Assembly: GCF_946478805.1 (NCBI RefSeq)
Contig: NZ_CAMLDC010000002.1
Span: 186,001 to 250,000 of the forward strand
Length of the DNA stretch: 64,000 bases
Source: an uncultured Fluviicola sp.
Lineage (GTDB): Bacteria; Bacteroidota; Bacteroidia; Flavobacteriales; Crocinitomicaceae
Reading direction: 5' to 3'
This document shows positions 9,107 to 17,241 of the stretch, piece by piece; positions within the stretch are counted from its first letter, which is position 1; every line of letters begins with the position of its first letter. The translations under genes and the position numbers were made by a program. Under the pieces are notes generated by a model, which was not told the origin of the DNA, did not search any database, and saw nothing but the letters and a program-made list of their open reading frames with translations.

Positions 9107-10567
9107 ATGCGTAACGCACTTATTACTTGCTTATTATGTTTCTCGACTTCTGCCATTTTTGCCCAAGCTGATTGGAACAACACTTCTTTTGTTCATCGGT
9201 CGGGAAGGCAAATCCTGGACGGAACCAATACCCCTATTCGTTTGGAAGGAGTAAATACCGGCGGCTGGCTTTTGTGGGAGGGATGGATCTGGGGAGAAGG
9301 TTATACGCAGGAAAAAAGCATTTACACCCGTATAAAAAACAAAGTGGGGCAAGCAAGCGCAGATGCATTTAGAGATTCTGTTTACCAAAACTACATTACC
9401 CGAAAAGACATCGAAGCAATTTCAGGAGAATGTTTCAACCTTGTTCGTGTTCCTTTCAATCACACGATTCTCGAAGACGATTCAAATCCTTACACCTATA
9501 AACAATCCGGGTGGGATTTGATGGACAGTATCTTGGATTGGTGCGAAGACAATAATATCTATGTGCTTTTGGATATGCACAGTGCTCCGGGTGGACAATC
9601 GACTTATTTTGTAACAGATCCCGATTCCCCCAATATGTGGGCAGATATCAATTATCAAACAAGAACCATTGAACTTTGGAAAGCCATTGCCGATCGGTAT
9701 AAAAACCGTGGAATTGTAGCAGGATATGACTTATTGAACGAACCGGTAACTTCAGCCGACAGCACACTTATCCAGTTTTATGATATCCTGATCGATTCGA
9801 TCCGGACGGTGGATACCAACCATCTGTTATTTGTTGAGGGTAAAACAGCTTCCACTGATTTCAGTATTTTCACAGCTTTGCCCGACCCGAATATGGTTTT
9901 TTCGTTTCATTTCTACAGCTGGTTCGTTTGGAATATTCCGGGTGCATTGGACGATTTTGTGCAAGTTTCAGAAGATTTCAATGTACCGGTCATGTGCGGA
10001 GAATGGGGTGAAAACAATTATGCACCTTTAACCACAACCTTGGATTATTTTAGAGATCCAAGTAAGCAAATCAGTGGCGAAACTTTTTGGACATGGAAAA
10101 AACACATCACAGGAAGTAATTATCCTTATTACGTTGGAGTTGATTCCAGTTCACTCTGGAACAAATCCATCAAATGGATTGCAAACGGATTTAATCCACA
10201 ACCTACTCCTGCCGAGATGCAGCAAGGAATGAATGAGTTTATCCACAACATCAAATTCGGAAATTGCTTTGTGAATGATTCCATGAATAACCTGTTGAGA
10301 GTTTGCCAGGGAACTGCTTCCCTCCCAAGCAATAAAACGGATCAATCCATGCAACTGATCCCAAACCCGGCAGATCGGGAAGTATTTATCTCCACGACAC
10401 CAGAAACAAAAGAACTGCGCGTTTATAATTCCTTAGGACAATTGATCGGAACTTTTCCAGTTTCGGGCACAGACACCATACTTTCAGTGGAAAAGTACGA
10501 CGAAGGGATCTATTTTATCGCTTCAGAGCCATTCACCGGAAGTATGAAACTGTTCATCCGGCATTGA
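9107..10567 (+). CDS. Secreted GH5-type glycoside hydrolase with T9SS sorting domain
   Basis: A secreted endo-glycosidase (cellulase/exo-glucanase-like family GH5). Residues 1-20 are a signal peptide ending SAIFAQ. The TIM-barrel domain (about 25-370) carries the acid/base glutamate E212 in YDLLNEP, the HFY motif at 268-270 and the nucleophile E299 in MCGEWGEN. The start of the domain (GVNTGGWLLWEGW) resembles the fungal-type exo-beta-1,3-glucanase branch of GH5. The final 75 residues are a T9SS type A domain (LIPNPADREV ... YDEGIYFI). It is likely exported and anchored or released at the cell surface to cut beta-glucans. The exact substrate needs an assay. Confidence 0.9.
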   Translation: MRNALITCLLCFSTSAIFAQADWNNTSFVHRSGRQILDGTNTPIRLEGVNTGGWLLWEGWIWGEGYTQEKSIYTRIKNKVGQASADAFRDSVYQNYITRKDIEAISGECFNLVRVPFNHTILEDDSNPYTYKQSGWDLMDSILDWCEDNNIYVLLDMHSAPGGQSTYFVTDPDSPNMWADINYQTRTIELWKAIADRYKNRGIVAGYDLLNEPVTSADSTLIQFYDILIDSIRTVDTNHLLFVEGKTASTDFSIFTALPDPNMVFSFHFYSWFVWNIPGALDDFVQVSEDFNVPVMCGEWGENNYAPLTTTLDYFRDPSKQISGETFWTWKKHITGSNYPYYVGVDSSSLWNKSIKWIANGFNPQPTPAEMQQGMNEFIHNIKFGNCFVNDSMNNLLRVCQGTASLPSNKTDQSMQLIPNPADREVFISTTPETKELRVYNSLGQLIGTFPVSGTDTILSVEKYDEGIYFIASEPFTGSMKLFIRH

Positions 10568-10579
10568 TGCAAGAAAAAA

Positions 10580-10969
10580 TCAGTCTCTTAAAATCTTTAC
10601 GGGTTGTTTGTTCTCATCAATAGCAACGAAGGTGAATTCTCCGATAACCGCTTTCTCGCGCATATCCAAGTACATCTGTTCAATAAAAATCTCTACGCGG
10701 ATTTTCAAGCTCGTGCTCCCAAGGTAAGTCACTTTACCGATCAGTTCGATAATCGTTCCAGCAGGAATCGGTTTTTTGAAATCAATTTTATCACTGCTTA
10801 CGGTTACCATCCGTTGCCTGCTAAATCGGGTTGCAGCAATAAAAGCCACTTCGTCCATCAGTTGCATGGCTGTTCCTCCGAACAAGGTATCATAATGATT
10901 GGTTGTGTTGGGAAATACGGCTTTAAAAATGCGTGTTTCAGCTTGTCGGATACGTTCTTCTACGTTCAT
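10580..10969 (-). CDS. Acyl-CoA thioesterase, hotdog fold (YciA/BFIT type)
   Basis: A 129-residue single hotdog domain that hydrolyses acyl-CoA to free acid and CoA. The family's active region is visible as PNTTNHYDTLFGGTAMQLMDEVAF (residues about 19-42), with the asparagine/aspartate pair used by these thioesterases, followed by the VTVSSDKIDFKKPIPAGTI strand pair. It is cytoplasmic and normally hexameric. The gene converges on the GH5 gene with only 12 bases between stops. Acyl-chain preference cannot be told from sequence. Confidence 0.9.
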   Translation of the reverse strand: MNVEERIRQAETRIFKAVFPNTTNHYDTLFGGTAMQLMDEVAFIAATRFSRQRMVTVSSDKIDFKKPIPAGTIIELIGKVTYLGSTSLKIRVEIFIEQMYLDMREKAVIGEFTFVAIDENKQPVKILRD

Positions 10970-11016
10970 TTTATTTAATTACGAGTTACGAATGTCTAAT
11001 TACGGATTGCCTGCAA

Positions 11017-11262
11017 TTAATTATTCTTTTTAAAAAGTGTTGAGATCTGATTGAATTTCTGTTCCAATAATCCGGCGTTGTATTCTTTCTTCAATTCAAG
11101 CATGCAGGCAACGCATAAGCACTCTTCGTAATTATCACAGATGTATTGACTTTCATCCACTGTTAATGATACCGCCGTACATTGGCAAAGCGAAATAGAA
11201 CCAACCTTGCATTCAAAATGTGACTTACAACGTGGACAAACTACTTGTTCATGATCACTCAT
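11017..11262 (-). CDS. Cysteine-rich CWC-type small protein
   Basis: An 81-residue protein with ten cysteines: CPRCKSHFEC near the start, CQC in the middle, and CDNYEECLCVAC near residues 42-53. This pattern matches the cysteine-rich CWC family, which is thought to bind zinc or an iron-sulfur cluster; the family's function is unknown. There is no signal peptide. It follows the thioesterase gene on the same strand by 47 bases. The C-terminal 25 residues are a charged helix. Confidence 0.75.
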   Translation of the reverse strand: MSDHEQVVCPRCKSHFECKVGSISLCQCTAVSLTVDESQYICDNYEECLCVACMLELKKEYNAGLLEQKFNQISTLFKKNN

Positions 11263-11681
11263 CTTACTGTTTTAATAGGATGTTCTTAGTGCTTTGGGGA
11301 GAAATTACGTGCAGGTGCATCCGATTCTTTTGAATAAAAAAGAAAACAAACAACCTTGACATGAGCTTCAAACCGCGAAAGCATGGTCAATTCTGCCCAC
11401 CAAAGTGAACAGGTCAAGAAGAGGCAGGTACCTGACTTTTCCGACACCTTAACGGGTCTGAATTACAGTTGCGCGACAGCTCGTGATTCTCACACGATTC
11501 CCTCTTATTTCCTTTCACTACTGTGAATCGGAAACCTTTTCCTGAGTATTGAACAAATAAAGAACGTTTTGTAAATGTACATATAATTATGTCCGTCACA
11601 CCCATCGAATTTCGAATTAACACTTGATTTTACACTTTTGAGAAATTCATCTTCGGGTTTGGGATTAAGATCCGTCTCAAT
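11263..11681. other. Intergenic region without a supported gene
   Basis: About 420 bases with no convincing reading frame. Around 11385-11415 the motif GGTCAA occurs twice in a style that recalls the ends of IS21-family elements, but no transposase is present. A 69-residue minus-strand frame (11414-11623) has no family features and is not called. Confidence 0.4.
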
Positions 11682-11708
11682 AAAAAACCACTCGCAACAG
11701 ACGAGTGG
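11682..11708 (-). terminator. Rho-independent terminator ending the first ArsR-SRPBCC operon
   Basis: CCACTCG and CGAGTGG form a perfect 7-bp stem with a 7-base loop; on the minus strand it is followed by six T residues. It lies downstream of the short frame at 11763-11885 and so probably marks the end of the minus-strand transcript that starts at the ArsR gene. Confidence 0.75.
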
Positions 11709-11762
11709 TTTACCTTTTAATATTTCGCAAAACTTTATGTTATAGCGTAAGTAATCAAAGTC

Positions 11763-11885
11763 TCAATTCTGGTTCTTCTTCTCTATCTGAATGAATTTTC
11801 CCGCACTCATCATAAAGGTCATTCCGTTCAATTTGAAGGTCTTTCCGTTCCCCATTTGTGTGATATTGGTCAGATCCTCTTCCAT
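11763..11885 (-). CDS. Short open frame, possible small protein or gene remnant
   Basis: From an ATG at 11885 this encodes 40 residues starting MEEDLTNITQMGNGK and ending IEKKNQN. The same frame is open upstream to about 11972 and reads as normal protein sequence (for example NFELYLDLAYATGGSVHT), without a start codon. That pattern suggests the 3' end of a gene whose 5' end has been lost, rather than a deliberate 40-residue protein. It lies between the SRPBCC gene at 11991 and a good terminator at 11682-11708, so it is probably still transcribed. I do not recognise the family. Confidence 0.35.
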   Translation of the reverse strand: MEEDLTNITQMGNGKTFKLNGMTFMMSAGKFIQIEKKNQN

Positions 11886-11947
11886 CGTATGCACACTTCC
11901 TCCTGTTGCATAAGCTAGATCGAGGTACAATTCAAAATTATAAAATC

Positions 11948-11978
11948 GGTTAGCGCGAGATTCCAGTTCGTGCTAACC
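11948..11978 (-). terminator. Hairpin after the SRPBCC gene at 11991
   Basis: GGTTAGCGCGA and TCGTGCTAACC form an 11-bp stem with one mismatched (or wobble) pair and a 9-base loop. On the minus strand it is followed by GATTTTATAATTTT, on the plus strand by AATAATTTTTTG. It could be an attenuating or bidirectional terminator, or a boundary repeat. Confidence 0.35.
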
Positions 11979-11990
11979 AATAATTTTTTG

Positions 11991-12407
11991 TTAATTCGTC
12001 TCTGTATATTTTTTGAAGTTATCCAGGATCGCTTGCCAGCCTCCCTGTTGCATTTCGATCGGATTGGTATCTTCCGCTTCAAAGGTTTCAATCACCTTGG
12101 TTTCATTTCCTTCACTGACGAATGTAACGTCCGTTTTTCTTCCATCATCCATGGTATAACTGATTTTCTCATGCGGAACAACCTCATCATAAGTTCCTCC
12201 AAAATCAAAACCAAAGCTACCGTCTTTTGCTTCCATACGGGCAGTAAACCTTCCACCAACCCGCAAATCATTTTCCGATTTCGGGGTATGCCAATCCGCT
12301 GAAGCACTGTTCCATTTCGTAATATGCTCCGGTGTATTCCAATAATCCCACACTTTTGCAACAGGCGCACTTACACTGCTTTCAACTGTGATTTTTGTCT
12401 TTTTCAT
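11991..12407 (-). CDS. SRPBCC (START/AHSA1-like) domain protein
   Basis: A 138-residue single-domain protein with the helix-grip fold. It starts KITVESSVSAPVAKVWDYWNTPEHITKWN, the typical N-terminal strand and helix, and ends with GWQAILDNFKKYTE, the long C-terminal helix. The family binds hydrophobic ligands or acts as a co-chaperone; no specific role can be assigned. It is the fifth recognisable member of a minus-strand operon that begins with an ArsR regulator at 14722, 20 bases after the DoxX gene. Confidence 0.85.
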   Translation of the reverse strand: MKKTKITVESSVSAPVAKVWDYWNTPEHITKWNSASADWHTPKSENDLRVGGRFTARMEAKDGSFGFDFGGTYDEVVPHEKISYTMDDGRKTDVTFVSEGNETKVIETFEAEDTNPIEMQQGGWQAILDNFKKYTETN

Positions 12408-12427
12408 TTATCTGGCTTTTTGAATTT

Positions 12428-12805
12428 CTATTTAAATAAAGGGGTGTACTTTTCCCTGTTTTCAATCATTATCCATGTCAGAATGGCAAATAAGACCAAT
12501 GCGATCGGCAATCCGGAAGGTGCATTGAAAATATGTGTCAATAAAATCCCAACCATGATAGGTAAAATCATGATCGCTCCAAGCGCTCTGTATTTAGGGA
12601 TGATCACTAAAACTCCTCCGATTATCTCAACTACCGCGATCAAAGGCATCAACCAGACAATCGCTCCGAAAGCTTCCACTACTTTCATCATGCTTTCGGG
12701 CATGTCTTTCGGCATTGGCATGTATTGGAAAATCTTATTGAGCCCGGAGTTAATGAACATCAATCCGAATAACAGGCTGAACACAAACAAAATTTTATTC
12801 TTCAT
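12428..12805 (-). CDS. DoxX family membrane protein
   Basis: A 125-residue integral membrane protein with four hydrophobic helices. The first contains FGLMFINSGLNKIF, the typical DoxX helix. Residues PLIAVVEIIGGVLVIIPKYRALGAIMI form the next pair. DoxX proteins are small quinone- or redox-linked membrane proteins of unclear function. The gene is 5 bases downstream of an SRPBCC gene and 20 bases upstream of another, so it is co-transcribed with them. The second ArsR cluster at 25982-26362 holds another DoxX protein in a comparable position. Confidence 0.85.
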   Translation of the reverse strand: MKNKILFVFSLLFGLMFINSGLNKIFQYMPMPKDMPESMMKVVEAFGAIVWLMPLIAVVEIIGGVLVIIPKYRALGAIMILPIMVGILLTHIFNAPSGLPIALVLFAILTWIMIENREKYTPLFK

Positions 12806-12810
12806 ATTAT

Positions 12811-13317
12811 TTACTTTTTAAGTGTTGGTAACAATTCGTCTAACTGTTCCATTCCAATTGACAATCCTTCTTTGAAGCCCATTTTGATTGTTTCTTCCAA
12901 ATGCGCCAAATCACGGTAAGTAATGTGCAAAGTCACTGCTGTCAATTCCTCCCCTTTATCCTCAAAGGAAACTTCCCATTTCGATTGTGGCATTTCTTCA
13001 TTCACCTTTCCGCTACTATCTGTAAACGCATCCAAACCTGCGAATAAACTTTCCGGACGGATCTTGGTGTAATTCACAATTGCCCAGTGTTCTTCATTAT
13101 TTGGACCAACCATGGCATATAACCATGTTCCACCTTCTTTGAAATCCATTTTCTTTGTTCGTGCGTTCCACGGTTTTGGTCCCCACCACTGATCCAGGAT
13201 TTCCGGTTTCGTATATGCATCCCAAACTAATGAACGTCCGGCTGCAAATTCTCTTTTCACTTCGATTGTTTTGTTTTCCTTATCCACGGAAAAATCAAAT
13301 GCTAAATTGTGTCTCAT
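12811..13317 (-). CDS. SRPBCC (AHSA1-like) domain protein
   Basis: A 168-residue AHSA1-type protein: strand KTIEVKREFAAGRSLVWDAYT, then PEILDQWWGPKPW, then MDFKEGGTWLYAM, and a C-terminal helix EGLSIGMEQLDELLPTL. It is closely similar in layout to the N-terminal half of the neighbouring protein at 13437-14405 (both have FDFSVxKExN and PEILDxWWxPKP), so the two arose by tandem duplication. It lies in the ArsR-led operon. The ligand is unknown. Confidence 0.87.
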   Translation of the reverse strand: MRHNLAFDFSVDKENKTIEVKREFAAGRSLVWDAYTKPEILDQWWGPKPWNARTKKMDFKEGGTWLYAMVGPNNEEHWAIVNYTKIRPESLFAGLDAFTDSSGKVNEEMPQSKWEVSFEDKGEELTAVTLHITYRDLAHLEETIKMGFKEGLSIGMEQLDELLPTLKK

Positions 13318-13436
13318 CTTCTATCGTTTTTATTTGTTTTCAAAACTTCGTTCTTAGATGAAAGTTTCCAGAGGGTAACCTTAAAAATACGCCATCTGTT
13401 TTCAGAACAAAAACTTTCAATCTAAATTATTCGTTA

Positions 13437-14405
13437 TTAATTGATGTTGTTACTGTGATTGATCATCCAACTGATTCCGTATTTATCGGTAAACGATCCG
13501 TAATACGATCCAAAGAACATATCTTCCAGAGGCATTGAAATGGTTCCTCCGCTTGAGAGTTCATCAAAAATGCGTTTTGCCTCTTCCCGTGTTGCCGGTT
13601 CAATCGAAATGTGCATGTTGTTTCCAGATGTAAGATTGAATCCCATTTCTTTCGGCGCATCCGTTCCCATCAGGACAAAATTCCCCATAATAGGCAGTTC
13701 GACATGTAAGATCATCTTTTTCACGGCTTCAGCTACCGGCGGGTGATCTTCATTCGGAATGTCTCCGAACCGTTGGATTCCTTTTCCTGAAAACTCAGTC
13801 TTGAAAACTGATCGGTAGAATAGAAACGCTTCTTCCGTATTTCCGGGAAAATTCAAATAAGTAGCCACCCGCGGCGAACAATCCGTCTTCAATTCATTTC
13901 GCAATTTGAATTTCGCTTCAATGTATTGATCCAGGTTTTCCATTGCCATGGTGAATCCTTCTTTAAAGCCAAATCCGATAATTTTTTCAAGATCTTCCAG
14001 GGATTCATACTTGATAGTAATGTTCACTGTCGTACTTTCGCCTTTGGCAGTGAATTCATTGTTCCATAACGAGCGCGGAAATTCCATGTTGAGTACGCCA
14101 TCTTCATCACAAAAACCATCCAATCCGGAATAAAACTTTTGAGGCTCGATTTTTCGGTAATCCACTCTGCACCAATGCACTTCATTCTCGGGCGAAAACA
14201 TCCCGAAGAGCCAGGCTCCTCCTTCTTTGAAATCCATCGATTTCGTCTCTGTCCTGTATGGTTTCGGGGCCCACCAAAGATCCAATATCTCGGGTTTCGT
14301 CCACGCGTCCCAAACTAATGACAAGTTTGCTGCAAAATCGCGGGTTACGTGAATCGAGTTTTCTTCCTTGTTTACGGAAAAATCAAAAAACAGGTTTGAA
14401 TTCAT
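13437..14405 (-). CDS. Fusion of SRPBCC (AHSA1) and PhnB-like VOC domains
   Basis: A 322-residue two-domain protein. Residues about 1-165 are an AHSA1-type SRPBCC domain ([30 protein letters not shown]). Residues about 175-320 are a VOC/glyoxalase domain of the PhnB type ([58 protein letters not shown]). PhnB-like proteins usually lack the full metal site and their function is unclear. The ATG overlaps the ArsR stop in an ATGA arrangement, so translation of the two is coupled. Both domains normally occur as separate genes beside ArsR regulators. Confidence 0.88.
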   Translation of the reverse strand: MNSNLFFDFSVNKEENSIHVTRDFAANLSLVWDAWTKPEILDLWWAPKPYRTETKSMDFKEGGAWLFGMFSPENEVHWCRVDYRKIEPQKFYSGLDGFCDEDGVLNMEFPRSLWNNEFTAKGESTTVNITIKYESLEDLEKIIGFGFKEGFTMAMENLDQYIEAKFKLRNELKTDCSPRVATYLNFPGNTEEAFLFYRSVFKTEFSGKGIQRFGDIPNEDHPPVAEAVKKMILHVELPIMGNFVLMGTDAPKEMGFNLTSGNNMHISIEPATREEAKRIFDELSSGGTISMPLEDMFFGSYYGSFTDKYGISWMINHSNNIN

Positions 14406-14722
14406 ATGTTACTTTTTTTAAGGGTTGCTAATACATCGTCCAGTTGGTTAAAGCGGCTTTCCCAAATCTTCTTGAATTGCTCCAGCCATTTGTCAATCTC
14501 TTTCATTTTGTCTCCATTGAGTTGATAATAAATCTCTCTCCCCGATTGGTTCTGTTTCAATAATTCGCACTCAGTCAAAATCCGCAAATGCTTTGAAACC
14601 GCCTGACGTGTTGTGTCAAAATGCTCCGCCAAAGTATTTGGTGTCATGGATTGCACTGCAACCAGTAAAATAATTGCTCTTCTCGTCGGATCTGCAATGG
14701 CTTGAAAAACGTCTCTTCTCAT
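14402..14722 (-). CDS. ArsR-family transcriptional regulator
   Basis: A 106-residue winged-helix repressor. The start [22 protein letters not shown] is the standard ArsR opening, and the recognition helix region reads [18 protein letters not shown], followed by the wing GREIYYQL. No cysteine or histidine metal site typical of ArsR/SmtB sensors is seen, which places it with the non-metal (SdpR-like) group often found beside SRPBCC genes. A longer frame starts at 14800, but that would run through the promoter and operator at 14742-14788, so 14722 is the start. It is probably autoregulated and controls the five genes downstream. Confidence 0.92.
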   Translation of the reverse strand: MRRDVFQAIADPTRRAIILLVAVQSMTPNTLAEHFDTTRQAVSKHLRILTECELLKQNQSGREIYYQLNGDKMKEIDKWLEQFKKIWESRFNQLDDVLATLKKSNI

Positions 14723-14741
14723 GAGTTGAATTTTTAAATAT

Positions 14742-14788
14742 GAAACCAATCGGTTGCAAATATATATGCAACTTTTCGGTTTCGCAAA
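14742..14788 (-). promoter_or_regulatory. Promoter and nested palindromic operator of the first ArsR operon
   Basis: On the minus strand there is a -33 element TTTG (14788-14785), a 20-base spacer, and a -7 element TATATTTG (14764-14757), matching the Bacteroidota consensus. Two nested inverted repeats share the centre 14762.5: GTTGCA-N8-TGCAAC (14753-14772) and, outside it, GAAACC-N30-GGTTTC (14742-14783). The operator therefore covers the core promoter, as expected for ArsR repression. The start codon is about 20-30 bases downstream. Confidence 0.8.
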
Positions 14789-14929
14789 TTTTTTTGTCAT
14801 TTTTTTTGTTTTTTATATCAAGATATGAAGAGTATTGCTCTCTTTCCCTTTGCGGCTTTGCAGTAAACCCCTGAATGAACGAAACAACGTTTGCGCTGTA
14901 TTAACGTTTACATAAAAAGCAACTTCCGA

Positions 14930-15628
14930 ATGAAACGCATTTATTTCTTATTGGTCATCCTCCTGTTTTTTTCCAATGATTTGTTTGGTCAGCAAGATAG
15001 TTTACCGGTTTACGAAGGTTCGGAGCAAGAACACCCCAACTTACCATTGGATAGTATTTATTTTGGTAAAGTAGAATTTCCCTGGGGATATCCTCCTCCA
15101 TGCATTGTACCCTTCAAGTGGGATACCGTTAGTTTCGCTTCACTTTTTTATATCCCAAACACTATTTTTGTCCTTCCCTACGATGCCAAAAGTGCCTCTA
15201 AAGACATTAAATCCGGTAAACCATTGATCTTGTTTTCGGCAGAAAATGGAAAAGTACCGCAATTCGACTCTAAAAAAGATTCAGAATTCCAAGCAAAATA
15301 CCAAGTCAAATTCATTTCTCCCAGCGGCTTCCGAATTGTTGGGTCTGATGAAGAAAAAGCCTATAACCGGGTTATTTTTGAGTACCTGGATAAAAAATTC
15401 GGGAACGCATGGCGGATGGAATTACGGGAGGATGCCATCGGATTCGAAGTACCCAAACTGGTTATTCCCAAATTGAGCTCCATTGCCATGCAGATAACCA
15501 ATTCAGCAAATCCATTAAAACAAGAATATATGAACCTCGATCCCGAAACTTCCATTTGGTGGTATGTGCTACCGACAAGTGGTTTTGCTTTGTTACTGGC
15601 TCTTTACTTTATCAAAAGGAAAAAGTAA
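14930..15628 (+). CDS. Secreted or membrane-anchored protein of unknown function
   Basis: A 232-residue protein. It begins with a signal peptide (MKRIYFLLVILLFFSNDLFGQ), has a soluble middle part with proline-rich VEFPWGYPPPCIVPF, and ends with a single membrane helix followed by KRKK, so the C-terminus should face the cytoplasm. I do not recognise the family. The start at 14930 is chosen because the frame's earlier start at 14891 would precede the signal peptide. It is a single gene between the ArsR operon and the NarL-type two-component genes. Confidence 0.65.
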   Translation: MKRIYFLLVILLFFSNDLFGQQDSLPVYEGSEQEHPNLPLDSIYFGKVEFPWGYPPPCIVPFKWDTVSFASLFYIPNTIFVLPYDAKSASKDIKSGKPLILFSAENGKVPQFDSKKDSEFQAKYQVKFISPSGFRIVGSDEEKAYNRVIFEYLDKKFGNAWRMELREDAIGFEVPKLVIPKLSSIAMQITNSANPLKQEYMNLDPETSIWWYVLPTSGFALLLALYFIKRKK

Positions 15629-15750
15629 TTCCGAACCTGTAGAAATTGTTGTTTAAACGAATTTATTCAGCATTCGCCATTAATAATCAATTCTCCGTAA
15701 CCAAACATTTGAAATCCGATAGCGATCCAGGTTTTGCTTTTTAATAAAAA

Positions 15751-16422
15751 CTAAACCCATTCCACCAACTGATTCTTAACCGCATACATAACCAATCCGG
15801 TGACATTGCGCGAACCTGTTTTTTGGAGCAGATTATTCCGGTGTCCATTGACCGTTTTTACGCTTATGAACAATTTACGGGCAATCTCTTCAGCGGTATA
15901 TTGCTGACAGGTCAATTGCAAGATCTCCACTTCTCTTTTCGTCAAATCGGCAGATTGTTGCACGGATTTCGATTTCTTTCCCATATTCCGTTGAATGGCT
16001 TTCAAAGTCAATTCGTTGATATAGGATCCTTTCAAATGAACAGTTGTAATCGCTTCATAAACCTCCTGCGGATCGCTGTCTTTTACGAGATAACCGTGTG
16101 CACCGGTTTCTATCAGTCGTGCCATGTAATTTTCATCCCGATGAACTGAAAGGATGATGATCTTGACATTCGGAAAATGCCGATTCAAATCAATCGTCAG
16201 ATTTTCTCCTGAATATTCTGTTGTACCATCCGGCGGAAGTGACAGATCAACCAGCATTACATCCGGGATCTCGGCTCCATTTTCCAGTTTTTCAATCACA
16301 GAATACCCATCACCCGATTCAAATACCACATCCAGGTCATCCCATGAACTTAAAATTGCTTTTATCCCTGTTCGAAAAAGCAGCTGATCTTCTACCAGTC
16401 CGATTTTTATCATCTGTTTCAT
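15751..16422 (-). CDS. NarL/FixJ-family response regulator
   Basis: A 223-residue response regulator. The receiver domain (1-130) has the acidic pocket VEDQ and the phospho-acceptor D59 in MLVDLSLPPDG, plus the conserved lysine in GYLVKDSD. The LuxR-type HTH (about 155-220) shows LTKREVEILQLTCQQYTAEEIARKL and SVKTVNGHRNNLLQKTG. It lies 30 bases downstream of its likely kinase partner at 16453-17241, so the pair forms a two-component system. The alternative start at 16413 would remove three residues. Its targets are unknown. Confidence 0.92.
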   Translation of the reverse strand: MKQMIKIGLVEDQLLFRTGIKAILSSWDDLDVVFESGDGYSVIEKLENGAEIPDVMLVDLSLPPDGTTEYSGENLTIDLNRHFPNVKIIILSVHRDENYMARLIETGAHGYLVKDSDPQEVYEAITTVHLKGSYINELTLKAIQRNMGKKSKSVQQSADLTKREVEILQLTCQQYTAEEIARKLFISVKTVNGHRNNLLQKTGSRNVTGLVMYAVKNQLVEWV

Positions 16423-16452
16423 TTCAATTTCTTAAAAAAAGTATCATTTACT

Positions 16453-17241
16453 CTAAAAAGGCACTGAGATCGTTGCAACAAAAGATCCTTTCTCATTATT
16501 TCCAATTGCAATCCTTCCTCCTATTACACTAATCCTTCCTTCAACCCCCTTCAATCCCAAACCTTTTTCGTTTGGCTGATCAGACAATCCTTTCCCGTTA
16601 TCCGAAAATACGATTTTAAGCGATTGACCCTCCTGATTTATCGTAATATCAATTCTGTCTGCCTCTGCGTGTTTTATGGTATTGTTAATAAGTTCCATCG
16701 CAACACGGTACAAGGTCAATTGAATCGAATGATCCAGAAACGAAAGATCTGAAGAAGTACGAAGTGTAATTTTAATCATTCCCGCACCTTGCAATTGTTC
16801 GATAACCGTTTCAAGTGTTTTAATCAGTCCAAACTTTTCCAATTGAGCAGGCATCAATTCATGGCTGATCCTGCGCATACTTTCTAAAGAACTCTCCGTC
16901 AGCGAACGAATCATCTGTAAATCCGAAAGTAAATCTCCGGAATCAGTTCCATGCTTCCTTTCAGCCTGGAGCAGGTGCATTCGCGTAATAGACAGAGCAG
17001 CCCCCATCTCATCATGCATATCCTGAGCGATTCGTTTACGTTCTTCTTCCTGTGCCTGGATACTTGAACGCAACAATTCAATATGGTGTTTTCTCTTCAG
17101 TTCTTCCTGTTCCAGTTGCTTGCGGTAAAGATTTTTGCGAAATTGCTGCGTAAGGAAAACCACTCCAATTGCAATCAGGAACAAAATCCCGACAAATGGC
17201 AATAAGGTATTAATAAACGTTACTTGACTATTCGATTCCAT
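16453..17241 (-). CDS. Sensor histidine kinase (HisKA_3 type)
   Basis: A 262-residue kinase of the NarX/DesK class. Residues about 9-31 form one membrane helix, followed by a coiled-coil and the phospho-acceptor H76 in IAQDMHDEMGAALS. The ATPase domain follows: N box ELINNTIKHAEA, G1 box VFSDNGKGL, G2 box GLGLKGVEGR. There is no extracellular sensing domain, so the signal is probably received through the upstream 7-helix-like membrane protein, whose 3' end overlaps this gene by 22 bases. The start at 17241 (MESNSQ) is preferred over 17253. It should phosphorylate the regulator at 15751-16422. Confidence 0.9.
   Translation of the reverse strand: MESNSQVTFINTLLPFVGILFLIAIGVVFLTQQFRKNLYRKQLEQEELKRKHHIELLRSSIQAQEEERKRIAQDMHDEMGAALSITRMHLLQAERKHGTDSGDLLSDLQMIRSLTESSLESMRRISHELMPAQLEKFGLIKTLETVIEQLQGAGMIKITLRTSSDLSFLDHSIQLTLYRVAMELINNTIKHAEADRIDITINQEGQSLKIVFSDNGKGLSDQPNEKGLGLKGVEGRISVIGGRIAIGNNEKGSFVATISVPF

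Noticed and set aside
11414..11623. 69-residue minus-strand frame
   Set aside because: No ribosome site, no recognisable motifs, in a region that looks non-coding.
12324..12821. 165-residue plus-strand frame
   Set aside because: Lies opposite the DoxX and SRPBCC genes, which have clear family motifs and operon spacing.
14723..14800. Longer N-terminus of the first ArsR protein
   Set aside because: The extension would cross the promoter and operator; MRRDVFQ is the family's normal start.
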